Below, in pieces: positions 16,847-25,958 of a DNA stretch of 64,000 nucleotides. The position numbers were made by a program, and so were the translations under genes. Every line of letters begins with the position of its first letter. Position 1 is the stretch's first letter. This DNA comes from Rhizobium ecuadorense (GTDB taxonomy: Bacteria > Pseudomonadota > Alphaproteobacteria > Rhizobiales > Rhizobiaceae), in assembly GCF_001187535.1 (NCBI RefSeq), contig NZ_LFIO01001267.1, positions 124,001 to 188,000 of the forward strand, in the 5' to 3' direction. Below the pieces are notes generated by a model that worked only from the letters and a program-made list of their open reading frames with translations, had not been told where the DNA came from and did not search any database.

Positions 16847-17626
16847 TCAGGCAACGTTGCGGTCCGGTTCCGGCTCCTGCTGGACGGCCTGCTGCTTTAC
16901 GCCGAGATAAAGGACGGAGTTGCGGCCGATGCCATAGGTATCGCAGACCTCGGGTGTCAGGAATTCGGTAACCGGAATTTGCTGGACCCCCAAACCGGCG
17001 CGACGGATCACATCGATGAACCCGGACTTTGAGAAGAGACGCACATGGTCGTCCTGGCCGAAATGCGCCCAGCGGCCTTCCGGCGTCGTCACGTTGGGAT
17101 CTTCATGGGTGTCCTCGATCGACAGGCAGATCGGTGCCATCAGGATGGCGACACTGTCCCGCTTGAGAACACGCCGGATTTCGGCGTTGGCACGCACCGG
17201 ATCCTCGACATGTTCGAGCACATGGGAGCAAAGCACGAAGTCGAAGCTCTCGTCTGCATAGGGCAGGTTGTGAATATCAGCCTTGTCGTCTGCCTCGGGC
17301 AAATACATGTCGCAGCTGCGGTAGAAGACATGTGGGTGGGTCTTGAGCCAGAAGGTCAAGGCCCGGCCCGGCGCAATGTCCAGGAAGCGGACGGCCTGCG
17401 CCTGATCGAGGCGCTGGAACACCGGCGTCAGGAACAGCGCGAAGAGCCTGTCGCGATCGGTCGAATGACAATTGGGGCAGCTATAGGCCTGATGGTTGAT
17501 CGTCTCGAATTCATCGACGCGATAGGGAAACCCGTGCTCGACCGCCTTGTCGATGTAGTAGCGCGGAAGCGGTACGAAATGCGGAATTCTGCTGCGGCAG
17601 ATGGGGCAGGCGTGGAATAGGGCCAT
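16847..17626 (-). CDS. Class I SAM-dependent methyltransferase with zinc-ribbon N-terminus
   Basis: A 259-residue protein from ATG 17624-17626 (MALFHACPICRSRIPHF). Two CxxC pairs (CPIC near residue 7 and CPNC near residue 52) form a zinc-ribbon-like module. A methyltransferase domain follows with RFLDIAPGRAL (degenerate motif I), DIHNLPYADESFDFVLCSHVLEHVEDPVRANAEIRRVLKRDSVAILMAP (motifs II-III). The CPIC-methyltransferase layout is common among sugar and surface-polymer methyltransferases. It stands alone; the acceptor is unknown. Confidence 0.82.
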   Translation of the reverse strand: MALFHACPICRSRIPHFVPLPRYYIDKAVEHGFPYRVDEFETINHQAYSCPNCHSTDRDRLFALFLTPVFQRLDQAQAVRFLDIAPGRALTFWLKTHPHVFYRSCDMYLPEADDKADIHNLPYADESFDFVLCSHVLEHVEDPVRANAEIRRVLKRDSVAILMAPICLSIEDTHEDPNVTTPEGRWAHFGQDDHVRLFSKSGFIDVIRRAGLGVQQIPVTEFLTPEVCDTYGIGRNSVLYLGVKQQAVQQEPEPDRNVA

Positions 17627-17787
17627 TGTATTCCTCGTAGGGACCGTACAACGCGCAAGCAACACCACATCAAGATGCGCAGTTTCGGGGCCGGGTTTCG
17701 ATCAGACAACTGTTCAACGACCCCGGAGACTCACAAACAACCAAGATCGGCTTCACCTTGCACATGAATGCTGGTCTGAAGCTGACC

Positions 17788-18801
17788 TCAGAGGGTGAGC
17801 ATGATCTTGCCGATATGGCTGCCGTCCTCCATCAGCCGGTGCGCCGCGACGACCTCTTCGAAGGCAAAGACCTTGTGGATGACCGGAGCGACGGTGCCAG
17901 CCTCCAAAAGCGGCCAGACCTCGGAGAGAAGATCGTCGCGGATGGCGCGTTTTTCCTCCGCCGTGCGCGGGCGCATGGTGGAGCCGGTCACCGTCAGGCG
18001 CTTGACCATGATCGGCGAGAGGTTGACCTTTTCGGCAACGGCCCCGCCGAGGAAGGCGATGATCGACAGGCAGCCGTCTTTTCCAAGCGAGGCGAGATTG
18101 CGCTCGAAATAGGCCGCACCGATCATGTCGAGGATGATATCGACGCCCTGGCCGGTCTCGGCCTTGATCACCTCGGCGAAATCCTCGCTGCGGTAATTGA
18201 TCGCGCGCTTGGCGCCAAGCCTTTCGCAGGCCTCGCATTTCTCGCTCGAGCCTGCCGTCGCATAGACCTCGGCGCCGAAGGCGCGGGCGAGCTGGATCGC
18301 CGTCGTGCCGATGCCGCTCGTGCCGCCATGGATCAGCACCCTCTCGCCTTCCGTCAGCCCGGCCATCTGAAAGAGATTGGCCCAGACGGTGAAGAAGGTT
18401 TCGGGAAGAGCCGCGGCCTTGACCGCATCATAACCCTTGGGAAAGGGCAGGATCTGGCCGGCCGGCAGCAGGCAATATTCGGCATAGGCGCCGCCATTGG
18501 CCAGGCCGCAGACCTTGTCGCCGATGCCGTAGCCACTGACGCCAGGGCCAATCGCAACGATTTCGCCAGACAGTTCCAGGCCGAGGATCGGGCTCGCATC
18601 CTTGGGCGCGGGATAGCTGCCCTGGCGCTGGGCGACATCGGGACGGTTGACACCGATCGCCTCGGCGCGCACCAGAACCTGACCTTCGCCCGGGACAGGC
18701 AGCGCCTGTCTGCCAATCGTCATCACGTCAGCTGCCCCGAAGGACGGCAGATCGACGAAACGCATTTCCTGAGGCAGTGACATTTCCCGAGGCAGTGACA
18801 T
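17788..18801 (-). CDS. NAD(P)H:quinone oxidoreductase, zinc-independent MDR family
   Basis: A 337-residue medium-chain reductase. It has the GroES-like N-terminal domain (VLVRAEAIGVNRPDVAQRQGSYPAP) and a Rossmann domain with the NADPH loop HGGTSGIGTTAIQLARAFGA (about residues 158-177). The zinc-binding cysteines of alcohol dehydrogenases are absent, as in PIG3/QOR enzymes. The first 12 codons are a tandem copy of one 18-base unit, giving three in-frame ATGs. GGGAGGG seven bases before the first ATG supports 18801 as the start. Likely reduces quinones or enones with NADPH. Confidence 0.9.
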   Translation of the reverse strand: MSLPREMSLPQEMRFVDLPSFGAADVMTIGRQALPVPGEGQVLVRAEAIGVNRPDVAQRQGSYPAPKDASPILGLELSGEIVAIGPGVSGYGIGDKVCGLANGGAYAEYCLLPAGQILPFPKGYDAVKAAALPETFFTVWANLFQMAGLTEGERVLIHGGTSGIGTTAIQLARAFGAEVYATAGSSEKCEACERLGAKRAINYRSEDFAEVIKAETGQGVDIILDMIGAAYFERNLASLGKDGCLSIIAFLGGAVAEKVNLSPIMVKRLTVTGSTMRPRTAEEKRAIRDDLLSEVWPLLEAGTVAPVIHKVFAFEEVVAAHRLMEDGSHIGKIMLTL

Positions 18802-18906
18802 GGCGCGACCCTCCCTGATCGGAGCAATGAAATAAGTCAGCCCCGCGGGCTTGGGAAGGCTTGATGTGGCAAGGGCGTCAATTCGCCTCGCCCACCCTTT
18901 GCGCGG

Positions 18907-20730
18907 CTAAAGGGACGCGCTGCGCTGCAGGAGATGGAAGACGAGACCTTCGTCGCTCTCCTTGGCGGCCGACTTGATGACGGCGATCTCGGCACTGACC
19001 CGGTTGATATCGTCGATAACAAGACCTTCCGGCAGTTCGATGACGCCGATCGAGCAGCGCATCAGCGGAAACAGAGCTTCGGCGCCGCTGCGGTCGTGGC
19101 CGAGGATGCGGCCGGCGGCGCGATGTTCGTCGGAATAGAGATCGAGCACATCGTCGTGAAAATCGCTGATCAGCCGGTCGAGAATCTCGGTCAGTTCCTC
19201 CTTCGTCCAGCCGACGACGCCGATGAAGAAATCATCACCGCCGACATGGCCGAGAAAGTGCCGCTCAGCGAAGAAATAGCGGCGCATCAGCGCGGCAAAC
19301 AGCGAGATCGCGTGATCGCCGAGATGGAAGCCATAGGCATCGTTGAACGGCTTGAAATTGTCGAAATCGCAATAGCAGAAGTGGCGAACCTCATCGCCGT
19401 CGCGGCCGGACTGGCGCATGAAATCGCGGATGGCGCGATTACCAGGCAGGCCGGTCAGCGGGTTCTGATCCTGGGCAGTTTTCAGCTGCTTCTCGTTGAT
19501 CACCTTGATCAGCGAGGCGGCGGAGACGACGCCGGCATAGCGCATATTGTCGGTCAGGATCAGGCAGTTGCTGCCTTCCATATTGGCGAAGATCGCCATC
19601 AAATGCTCGGCGTCGCTGTCGAGGCCGACGATCGGCGCCATCTCGACGAAATGCGAGATGCTGCGCTCATACATCTTGTTCTTCAGCAGATCGCGGCCGA
19701 AGGGCTGGTAGATATATTCCTTGAGATGCTGCTCGTGAATGATGCCGCGCGGCTCGCTATTGGCGTTGAGCACAGGAAAGAAGGCCTGGCGCGGGTTGCG
19801 GCGGAAGAGTTCGAAGACGCTGTCGATGCTGTCGTTCTCGTACACCGCCGGCAGGAGTTCGATCTGCTTGCGGATAAGGATCTCGTCGAGCGACTGGCTG
19901 CCGCGCTTGGTCTTTCCGAGTTCCTGCAGATGCGGGAACGACGGCGCCAGTTCCGACATGTGAGTCGTCGGGCGGGAGATGAACCAGCCCTGGACGAGGT
20001 CGACGCCATATTCGCGGCAGGCGATGAATTCGGCCTCGGTCTCGATGCCTTCGGCAATGACGCGGGTGCCGAGCACATGAGCGATGTTGACGATGCTCTT
20101 CAAGAGATGGCGCTTGCGCGGGCTGCGGTCGATCTCGGCAACGAAATGGCGGTCGATCTTCAGATAATCGACAGAATGATCGCAAAGCAGCTTCATCTCG
20201 CCGTGACCGACGCCGAAATCATCGATCGCCAGCTTGAAACCGGCCTTGCGCAGCTTCGAAACAAGGGCCGCAAATTCCGGCACGCTGGTATTGTCGAAGC
20301 GTTCGGAGAATTCGAAACAGACTGAGGACGGCGGAATATTGGCCTTCCGCAAGTGCTGCAGCAGGTTCTCGACCAGGCGTTCGCCATGCGGGATCAGCCG
20401 GACATCGAGATTGAGGAACAGTGTCGAGGTGGAGAAATTCGACAGCGTCGCAAATTTGGCGAGCGCGCGGCTAGCGAGCATCTGCTCGAACTGCAGCAGT
20501 TGGCCGGCCTGATGGGCCTCGTCGAGAATGTCGACCGGCGTGTCGTAACCGATGCGCTCCTGGCCGCGCATCAGGGATTCGTAACCGAAAACCGTGCCGG
20601 TTCCGGCCTCGACGATCGGCTGGAAAGCATTCTCGACCACGAGCTTGGCAAGCGTGACGATCTGATCGCTGGCATAGCGGCGCAGGACGCCGGGCTCGAC
20701 GGTGGCCGCCAGGGAAGTCCCGCTCTTCAT
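18907..20730 (-). CDS. EAL-CBS-GGDEF cyclic-di-GMP protein with variant cyclase motif
   Basis: A 607-residue protein from ATG 20728-20730, which has GGAG nine bases upstream; a TTG at 20790 is less likely. Order: EAL domain (about 30-270; YESLMRG, NLDV, DDFGVGHGEM, KIDRHF, AEGIETEAE), a CBS-pair-like region (about 300-430), then GGDEF (about 440-600). The EAL acidic residues are present, although the signature reads ESL. The cyclase motif reads GGDDF, with Asp for the metal-binding Glu, and no RxxD I-site precedes it. I infer a c-di-GMP phosphodiesterase with a sensory or weakened cyclase domain. Confidence 0.9.
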   Translation of the reverse strand: MKSGTSLAATVEPGVLRRYASDQIVTLAKLVVENAFQPIVEAGTGTVFGYESLMRGQERIGYDTPVDILDEAHQAGQLLQFEQMLASRALAKFATLSNFSTSTLFLNLDVRLIPHGERLVENLLQHLRKANIPPSSVCFEFSERFDNTSVPEFAALVSKLRKAGFKLAIDDFGVGHGEMKLLCDHSVDYLKIDRHFVAEIDRSPRKRHLLKSIVNIAHVLGTRVIAEGIETEAEFIACREYGVDLVQGWFISRPTTHMSELAPSFPHLQELGKTKRGSQSLDEILIRKQIELLPAVYENDSIDSVFELFRRNPRQAFFPVLNANSEPRGIIHEQHLKEYIYQPFGRDLLKNKMYERSISHFVEMAPIVGLDSDAEHLMAIFANMEGSNCLILTDNMRYAGVVSAASLIKVINEKQLKTAQDQNPLTGLPGNRAIRDFMRQSGRDGDEVRHFCYCDFDNFKPFNDAYGFHLGDHAISLFAALMRRYFFAERHFLGHVGGDDFFIGVVGWTKEELTEILDRLISDFHDDVLDLYSDEHRAAGRILGHDRSGAEALFPLMRCSIGVIELPEGLVIDDINRVSAEIAVIKSAAKESDEGLVFHLLQRSASL

Positions 20731-20887
20731 GTGGCTGATCTCCACTGCGACGTGTTCTTTTTCATCCGGAACATGCCGCGGAAGGATCAATGAACCCTTT
20801 CGCCAATATGAAAGTTTTGTGAAAGACGCAGGCCGTCGCCACGCGCTCCGCGTTTATCCGAATTCTAAATTACAATCAGGCGCTTAT

Positions 20888-21130
20888 TCAAGCTGAACGA
20901 CGGCGCTGTGCCTCATGATCGGCGAACATGTCGGCGACGCATCTGCCGCCGGATGGCGTGTCCTCGTCGTCGAGGACATCGTCGCGGAATTCGTTGAGCT
21001 TGCGGGCGGCATCCCAGAGGCGCAGCGCCTCGCGGACGACCTCGCTGCTCGAGGCATAACCGCCATTATCGACGGCGGCGCGGATGCCCGCTGCCTGTTG
21101 CGGAGAGATGGAAACGGTGACCATCGGCAT
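20888..21130 (-). CDS. ParD-like ribbon-helix-helix antitoxin without adjacent toxin
   Basis: An 80-residue protein from ATG 21128-21130, with GGAGG six bases upstream. The N-terminal MVTVSISPQQAAGIRAAVDNGGYASSSEVVREALRLW is the ParD/CopG ribbon-helix-helix fold. The C-terminal half is acidic (DDVLDDEDTP) and rich in charge, as in toxin-binding tails. No ParE-like gene follows; the next gene downstream is the EAL-GGDEF protein. Either the toxin was lost or the protein acts with a distant partner. Confidence 0.8.
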   Translation of the reverse strand: MPMVTVSISPQQAAGIRAAVDNGGYASSSEVVREALRLWDAARKLNEFRDDVLDDEDTPSGGRCVADMFADHEAQRRRSA

Positions 21131-21292
21131 GAACTTCCTCCCTTTTTTATTCAGGCAGAACCCTGCCTTTGGGGGACGCATGACCATTTGCGGCGATCGT
21201 ACACAGGACCACCCGCTTTTGGCGAGCGGTCCATACCCCTTAAGTCTAATCCCCTGTCATGCCCTTGTCAAAATAGGCGTATCAAAAAGGTT

Positions 21293-21838
21293 TCAACTGC
21301 GGATGCCGAGGCCGAAGGCGATCATGGTCGAGCCCTGGACGATGAGATCGGCGGCCAGGAACAGGCCGAGGACCCAGAGGCTGTTGACCGGCCAGCCGAG
21401 CGCGATGACGAAGCCGGCCAGCGCTGTCATGACGCCGCTGGCCGCGATCCAGCGCCAGCCCCTCAGCGGCCGCATCCGCATCCCGACCCAGAGACGGAAA
21501 ATGCCGGCAACGAGCAGCGCAATGGCCAGAAACAGCGTCAAGGCCGCCGAGGTGAAGATGGGATTGATGAAGGCGCAGATGCCGGCAAGCAGGTAAAGCA
21601 CGCCGCTCAGAGCCCAGAAGAGCACTTGATCCCAACGGCGCACCTGAAACGCATGGACGAGATAGATGACGCCGCCTGCCAGCATGAGCATGCCGACATA
21701 AAAGACCGAAGCGACGGTCGCCATCAACAGATTGCTGAGAGCGATGATGCCACAGATAAGAAGCAGCACGCCGAGGCCGAGGAACCAGACCCATTTCGAC
21801 CGAAGCGGTCCGGGCATTTCGTTGAAGACGCTGGTCAT
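21293..21838 (-). CDS. HdeD-family membrane protein (DUF308)
   Basis: A 181-residue protein from ATG 21836-21838, with AGGAGG upstream. It has six hydrophobic segments arranged as three pairs, with the family pattern GVLLLICGIIALSNLL and GVIYLVHAFQVRRWDQVLFWALSGVLYLLAGI. HdeD proteins are inner-membrane proteins tied to acid resistance in enteric bacteria; the role in rhizobia is not known. It is divergent from betI, 142 bases apart, so it may share the osmotic-stress control region. Confidence 0.85.
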   Translation of the reverse strand: MTSVFNEMPGPLRSKWVWFLGLGVLLLICGIIALSNLLMATVASVFYVGMLMLAGGVIYLVHAFQVRRWDQVLFWALSGVLYLLAGICAFINPIFTSAALTLFLAIALLVAGIFRLWVGMRMRPLRGWRWIAASGVMTALAGFVIALGWPVNSLWVLGLFLAADLIVQGSTMIAFGLGIRS

Positions 21839-21980
21839 GGCACACCTCCTGATCAACTTCGAATATGTTGCGCTCGTTTCTGCGGAAAAGATCTGCGCGA
21901 AATCAATTCGGCCAATATTTTTGTTGATTGATCAGTCAATCAAAAATATCCTTATCGAAAATTCGTGAGGAGTTGGCGTT

Positions 21981-22634
21981 TTGCCGAAAGTCGGAATGGA
22001 GCCAGTGCGCCGCAAGGCGCTTGTCGATGCGGCGCTGCGGGTGATCGGCGATCACGGCTCGCTTGGTGTCACCATGTCCGATATCGCCCGCCAGGCCGGC
22101 GTCTCCCCTGCTCTCGCGCATCACTATTTCGGCAGCAAGGAACAGTTGTTGATCGAGACGATCCGCTCGCTTCTGCGGCAGCTGCGCCATGATACGGTGG
22201 CGGCGCTGAAGGCGGCGCGCACACCGCGTGCCCGGCTTTCGGCCGTCATCCGTGTCAACTTCCACGCCGACCAGTTCGCGCCCGACACGATCGCCGCCTG
22301 GCTTGCCTTTTATGCCGAAGCGCAGCGCTCGGAGGAAACGCGGCGCTTCCTGGTGATCTATGCCCGGCGGCTGCGCTCCAACCTGCTTGCCGATCTCAAG
22401 GCGCTGCTGCCGGCCGACGCCGCAGAACGCATCGCCGAGGGCGCTGCGGCGATGATCGACGGGCTGTATATCAGGCAAAGTCTGAAATCGGCGCCGATCG
22501 GCATCGAAGCCTCGATCGCGCTGACGGAGGATTATGTGAACGCGCTTCTGGCCGCCACCTCCCCTTCCCTTCCCTTGGACACCCCAGGGGAGAAGGGAAA
22601 ACCATATCGCACCACCCAAGGACAAATGACATGA
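21981..22634 (+). CDS. betI: Transcriptional repressor BetI (TetR family)
   Basis: A 217-residue TetR repressor of the choline-betaine genes. Translation from TTG 21981 gives MPKVGMEPVRRKALVDAALRVIGDHGSLGVTMSDIARQAGVSPALAHHYFGSKEQLL, which matches BetI from its MPK-GM start through the whole helix-turn-helix. GAGGAG lies just upstream. The C-terminus beyond LTEDYVNALLAAT runs into repeat-like DNA (PSLPLDTPGEKG), so the end looks extended by a palindromic repeat. It overlaps betB by four bases (ATGA), so the two are co-translated. Choline is the known inducer in the family. Confidence 0.93.
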   Translation: MPKVGMEPVRRKALVDAALRVIGDHGSLGVTMSDIARQAGVSPALAHHYFGSKEQLLIETIRSLLRQLRHDTVAALKAARTPRARLSAVIRVNFHADQFAPDTIAAWLAFYAEAQRSEETRRFLVIYARRLRSNLLADLKALLPADAAERIAEGAAAMIDGLYIRQSLKSAPIGIEASIALTEDYVNALLAATSPSLPLDTPGEKGKPYRTTQGQMT

Positions 22635-24094
22635 AAGCCCAACCGAAAGCCTCGCACTTCATCGACGGCGAATATGTCGAGGACACAGACGGGGCCGTCA
22701 TCGAGAGCCTCTATCCGGCGACCGGCGAAGTGATCGCCCGACTGCATGCGGCAACGCCTGCAATCGTCGAGAAGGCGATCGCCGCGGCCAAACGCGCCCA
22801 GCCGGAATGGGCGGCGATGAGCCCGATGGCACGCGGGCGCATCCTCAAGCGCGCCGCCGAGATCATGCGCGAGCGGAACCGGGCGTTGTCCGAACTGGAA
22901 ACGCTCGATACCGGCAAGCCGATCCAGGAGACGATCGTCGCCGACCCGACCTCGGGCGCCGACGCATTCGAATTCTTCGGCGGCGCAGCACCCGCAGGGC
23001 TCAACGGTTCGCATATCCCGCTCGGCCAGGATTTTGCCTATACCAAGCGTGTCCCTCTCGGCGTCTGCGTCGGCATCGGCGCCTGGAATTATCCGCAGCA
23101 GATCGCCTGCTGGAAAAGTGCGCCGGCGCTGATCTGCGGCAACGCCATGGTCTTCAAGCCCTCGGAAAACACCCCGCTCGGCGCCTTGAAGATCGCCGAG
23201 ATCCTGCATGAGGCGGGGCTGCCGAAGGGGCTCTTCAACGTTATCCAGGGCGACCGCGACACCGGGCCGCTGCTGGTCAACCATCCCGATGTCGCCAAGG
23301 TCTCGCTGACCGGTTCGGTGCCGACCGGGCGCCGGGTGGCGGCCGCCGCCGCCGGCAGCCTCAAGCATGTGACGATGGAACTCGGCGGCAAGTCGCCGTT
23401 GATCGTCTTCGACGACGCCGATCTCGACTCGGCGGTCGGCGGGGCGATGCTCGGCAATTTCTATTCCACCGGCCAGGTCTGCTCGAACGGCACCCGCGTC
23501 TTCGTGCAGAAGGCTGTTAAGACCGAATTCCTGAGGCGGCTGAAGGCGCGCACCGAAGCGATGCTGATCGGCGACCCGATGGATGAGGCAACGCAGATCG
23601 GCCCGATGGTTTCCTGGGCGCAGCGCGAGAAGGTGGTCGCCTATATCGAAAAGGGCAAGGCCGAGGGCGCAACGCTTGTCGCCGGCGGCGGTATTCCCAA
23701 CAACGTTTCCGGCGAAGGCTATTACGTGCAGCCGACGGTGTTTGCCGACGTCACCGACGACATGACCATCGCCCGCGAAGAAATCTTCGGGCCTGTCATG
23801 TCCGTGCTCGATTTCGACGATGAAGACGAAGTCATCACACGCGCCAATGCCAGCGAATTCGGCCTGTCTGGCGGCGTCTTCACCGCCGACATCACCCGCG
23901 CCCACCGCGTCGTCGATCGGCTGGAGGCCGGCACGCTCTGGATCAACACCTATAATCTCTGCCCGGTCGAGATCCCCTTCGGCGGCTCGAAACAATCCGG
24001 CTTCGGCCGCGAGAATTCGCTGGCGGCGCTGGAGCATTATTCCGAGCTGAAGACGATTTACGTCGGCATGGGGCCGGTGCAAGCGCCTTATTGA
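22631..24094 (+). CDS. betB: Betaine aldehyde dehydrogenase BetB
   Basis: A 487-residue NAD(P)+-dependent aldehyde dehydrogenase of full family length. The catalytic Cys284 is in FYSTGQVCSNGTRV and the general base Glu250 in TMELGGKSP. The coenzyme loop SLTGSVPTGRRV is also present. It oxidises betaine aldehyde to glycine betaine in the cytoplasm, giving an osmoprotectant. Position directly after betI and before betA makes the assignment firm. Unlike in Sinorhizobium meliloti, no betC (choline sulfatase) lies between betI and betB. Confidence 0.96.
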   Translation: MKAQPKASHFIDGEYVEDTDGAVIESLYPATGEVIARLHAATPAIVEKAIAAAKRAQPEWAAMSPMARGRILKRAAEIMRERNRALSELETLDTGKPIQETIVADPTSGADAFEFFGGAAPAGLNGSHIPLGQDFAYTKRVPLGVCVGIGAWNYPQQIACWKSAPALICGNAMVFKPSENTPLGALKIAEILHEAGLPKGLFNVIQGDRDTGPLLVNHPDVAKVSLTGSVPTGRRVAAAAAGSLKHVTMELGGKSPLIVFDDADLDSAVGGAMLGNFYSTGQVCSNGTRVFVQKAVKTEFLRRLKARTEAMLIGDPMDEATQIGPMVSWAQREKVVAYIEKGKAEGATLVAGGGIPNNVSGEGYYVQPTVFADVTDDMTIAREEIFGPVMSVLDFDDEDEVITRANASEFGLSGGVFTADITRAHRVVDRLEAGTLWINTYNLCPVEIPFGGSKQSGFGRENSLAALEHYSELKTIYVGMGPVQAPY

Positions 24095-24110
24095 ACGGCG
24101 CAAGACGCGG

Positions 24111-24244
24111 CCCCTCACCCTAACCCTCTCCCCGCTCGCGGGGAGAGGGGACGTGGCAAACGGGGCGGTCAAGAATGCCGAAACGGTGCGGCATATCCCT
24201 TCTCCCCGCGAGCGGGGAGAAGGTGGCGGCAGCCGGATGAGGGG
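24111..24244. repeat. RIME-like palindromic repeat pair
   Basis: Two hairpins, CCTCTCCCCGCTCGCGGGGAGAGG (about 24125-24148) and CCTTCTCCCCGCGAGCGGGGAGAAGG (about 24198-24223), bounded by CCCCTCACCCTAA and GGATGAGGGG as inverted ends. Same family as 10131 and 61317. It separates betB from betA and could attenuate or stabilise the polycistronic message. Confidence 0.8.
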
Positions 24245-24297
24245 CAGGCGCGGCGAACAAACAGCCGGCCGAAGGGCAAATCGAGAAAGACAGAACC

Positions 24298-25947
24298 ATG
24301 CAAGCAGATTTCGTCATCATCGGCTCGGGCTCGGCGGGGTCCGCGCTTGCCTATCGCCTCTCCGAAGACGGCAAGAATAGCGTTCTCGTCATCGAGGCGG
24401 GCGGCAGCGATTTCGGGCCGTTCATCCAGATGCCGGCAGCGCTTGCCTGGCCGATGAGCATGAAGCGCTATAACTGGGGTTATCTCTCCGAGCCGGAACC
24501 CAACCTCAACAACCGGCGCATCACCGCACCGCGCGGCAAGGTGATCGGCGGCTCCTCCTCGATCAACGGCATGGTCTATGTGCGCGGCCATGCGGAGGAT
24601 TTCAACCGCTGGGAGGAGCTTGGCGCCGGCGGCTGGGCCTATGCCGACGTTCTCCCCTATTTCAAGCGGATGGAGCATTCGCATGGCGGCGAGGAGGGCT
24701 GGCGCGGCACCGAAGGGCCGCTGCATGTCCAGCGCGGCGGCTTCACCAATCCGCTGTTTCGCGCCTTCGTCGAGGCCGGCAAACAGGCGGGCTTCGAGAC
24801 GACGGAGGATTATAACGGCAGCAAGCAGGAAGGCTTCGGGCTGATGGAGCAGACCATCTTTTCCGGCCGCCGCTGGTCTGCTGCCAACGCCTATCTGAAA
24901 CCGGCGCTGAAGCGGAAGAATGTCGAGATCGTCTACGGTTTCGCGCGCAAGGTGATAATCGAGAACGGCCGGGCGACGGGCGTCGAAATCGAACGCGGCG
25001 GCAGGACGGAGGTGGTCAAGGCCAATCGCGAGGTGATCGTCTCGGCCTCCTCCTTCAATTCGCCGAAGCTGCTGATGCTGTCGGGCATCGGACCGGCCGA
25101 GCATCTGAAGGAGATGGGCATCGAGGTGAAGGCCGATCGGCCGGGTGTCGGCGCCAACCTGCAGGACCATATGGAATTCTACTTCCAGCAGGTGAGCACC
25201 AAGCCGGTATCGCTCTATTCCTGGCTGCCGTGGTTCTGGCAGGGGGTGGCGGGGGCGCAATGGCTGCTGTCGAAGGGCGGGCTCGGCGCCTCGAATCAAT
25301 TCGAAGCCTGCGCCTTCCTGCGCTCCGCGCCGGGGCTGAAGCAGCCCGACATCCAGTATCATTTCCTGCCGGTGGCCATCAGCTATGACGGCAAGGCGGC
25401 GGCCAAAAGCCACGGCTTCCAGGTGCATGTCGGCTACAACCTGTCGAAATCGCGCGGCAGCGTGACGCTGCGTTCGGCCGATCCCAAGGCCGATCCGGTG
25501 CTGCGCTTCAACTATATGAGCCATGCCGAGGACTGGGAGAAATTCCGCCACTGCGTGCGCCTCACCCGCGAACTCTTCGGGCAAGCGGCCTTCGACCACT
25601 ATCGCGGGGCGGAGATCCAGCCCGGAGAGGGCGTGCAGAGCGACGAAGAGATCGACGCCTTCCTGCGCGAGCATCTGGAAAGCGCCTATCATCCCTGCGG
25701 CACCTGCAAGATGGGCGCCAAGGACGATCCGATGGCGGTGGTCGATCCGCAGACCCGGGTGATCGGCGTCGAGGCCCTGCGCGTCGCCGACAGCTCGATC
25801 TTCCCGCACGTCACCTACGGCAACCTCAACGGCCCGTCGATCATGACCGGCGAGAAGGCCGCCGACCACATCCTCGGCAAACAGCCGCTGGCGCGCTCGA
25901 ACCAGGAGCCATGGGTCAATCCAAGGGCGGCGGTCAGCGATCGGTGA
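24298..25947 (+). CDS. betA: Choline dehydrogenase BetA
   Basis: A 549-residue GMC oxidoreductase. The N-terminal FAD-binding fold is clear (DFVIIGSGSAGSALAYRL, then the EAGG acidic end). The GMC signatures RGKVIGGSSSINGMVYVRGH and SGIGPAEHLKEMGI are present, and the active-site His lies in YHPCGTCKMG, followed by VTYGNLNGPSIMTGEKAAD. It oxidises choline to betaine aldehyde at the membrane, feeding electrons to the respiratory chain. It is third in betI-betB-betA, separated from betB by a repeat element. Confidence 0.95.
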   Translation: MQADFVIIGSGSAGSALAYRLSEDGKNSVLVIEAGGSDFGPFIQMPAALAWPMSMKRYNWGYLSEPEPNLNNRRITAPRGKVIGGSSSINGMVYVRGHAEDFNRWEELGAGGWAYADVLPYFKRMEHSHGGEEGWRGTEGPLHVQRGGFTNPLFRAFVEAGKQAGFETTEDYNGSKQEGFGLMEQTIFSGRRWSAANAYLKPALKRKNVEIVYGFARKVIIENGRATGVEIERGGRTEVVKANREVIVSASSFNSPKLLMLSGIGPAEHLKEMGIEVKADRPGVGANLQDHMEFYFQQVSTKPVSLYSWLPWFWQGVAGAQWLLSKGGLGASNQFEACAFLRSAPGLKQPDIQYHFLPVAISYDGKAAAKSHGFQVHVGYNLSKSRGSVTLRSADPKADPVLRFNYMSHAEDWEKFRHCVRLTRELFGQAAFDHYRGAEIQPGEGVQSDEEIDAFLREHLESAYHPCGTCKMGAKDDPMAVVDPQTRVIGVEALRVADSSIFPHVTYGNLNGPSIMTGEKAADHILGKQPLARSNQEPWVNPRAAVSDR

Positions 25948-25958
25948 TTTAGCGGCCC

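Noticed and set aside
18934..20325. 463-codon plus-strand frame over the EAL-CBS-GGDEF gene
   Set aside because: Shadow of the real gene; composition is typical of antisense frames in GC-rich DNA.
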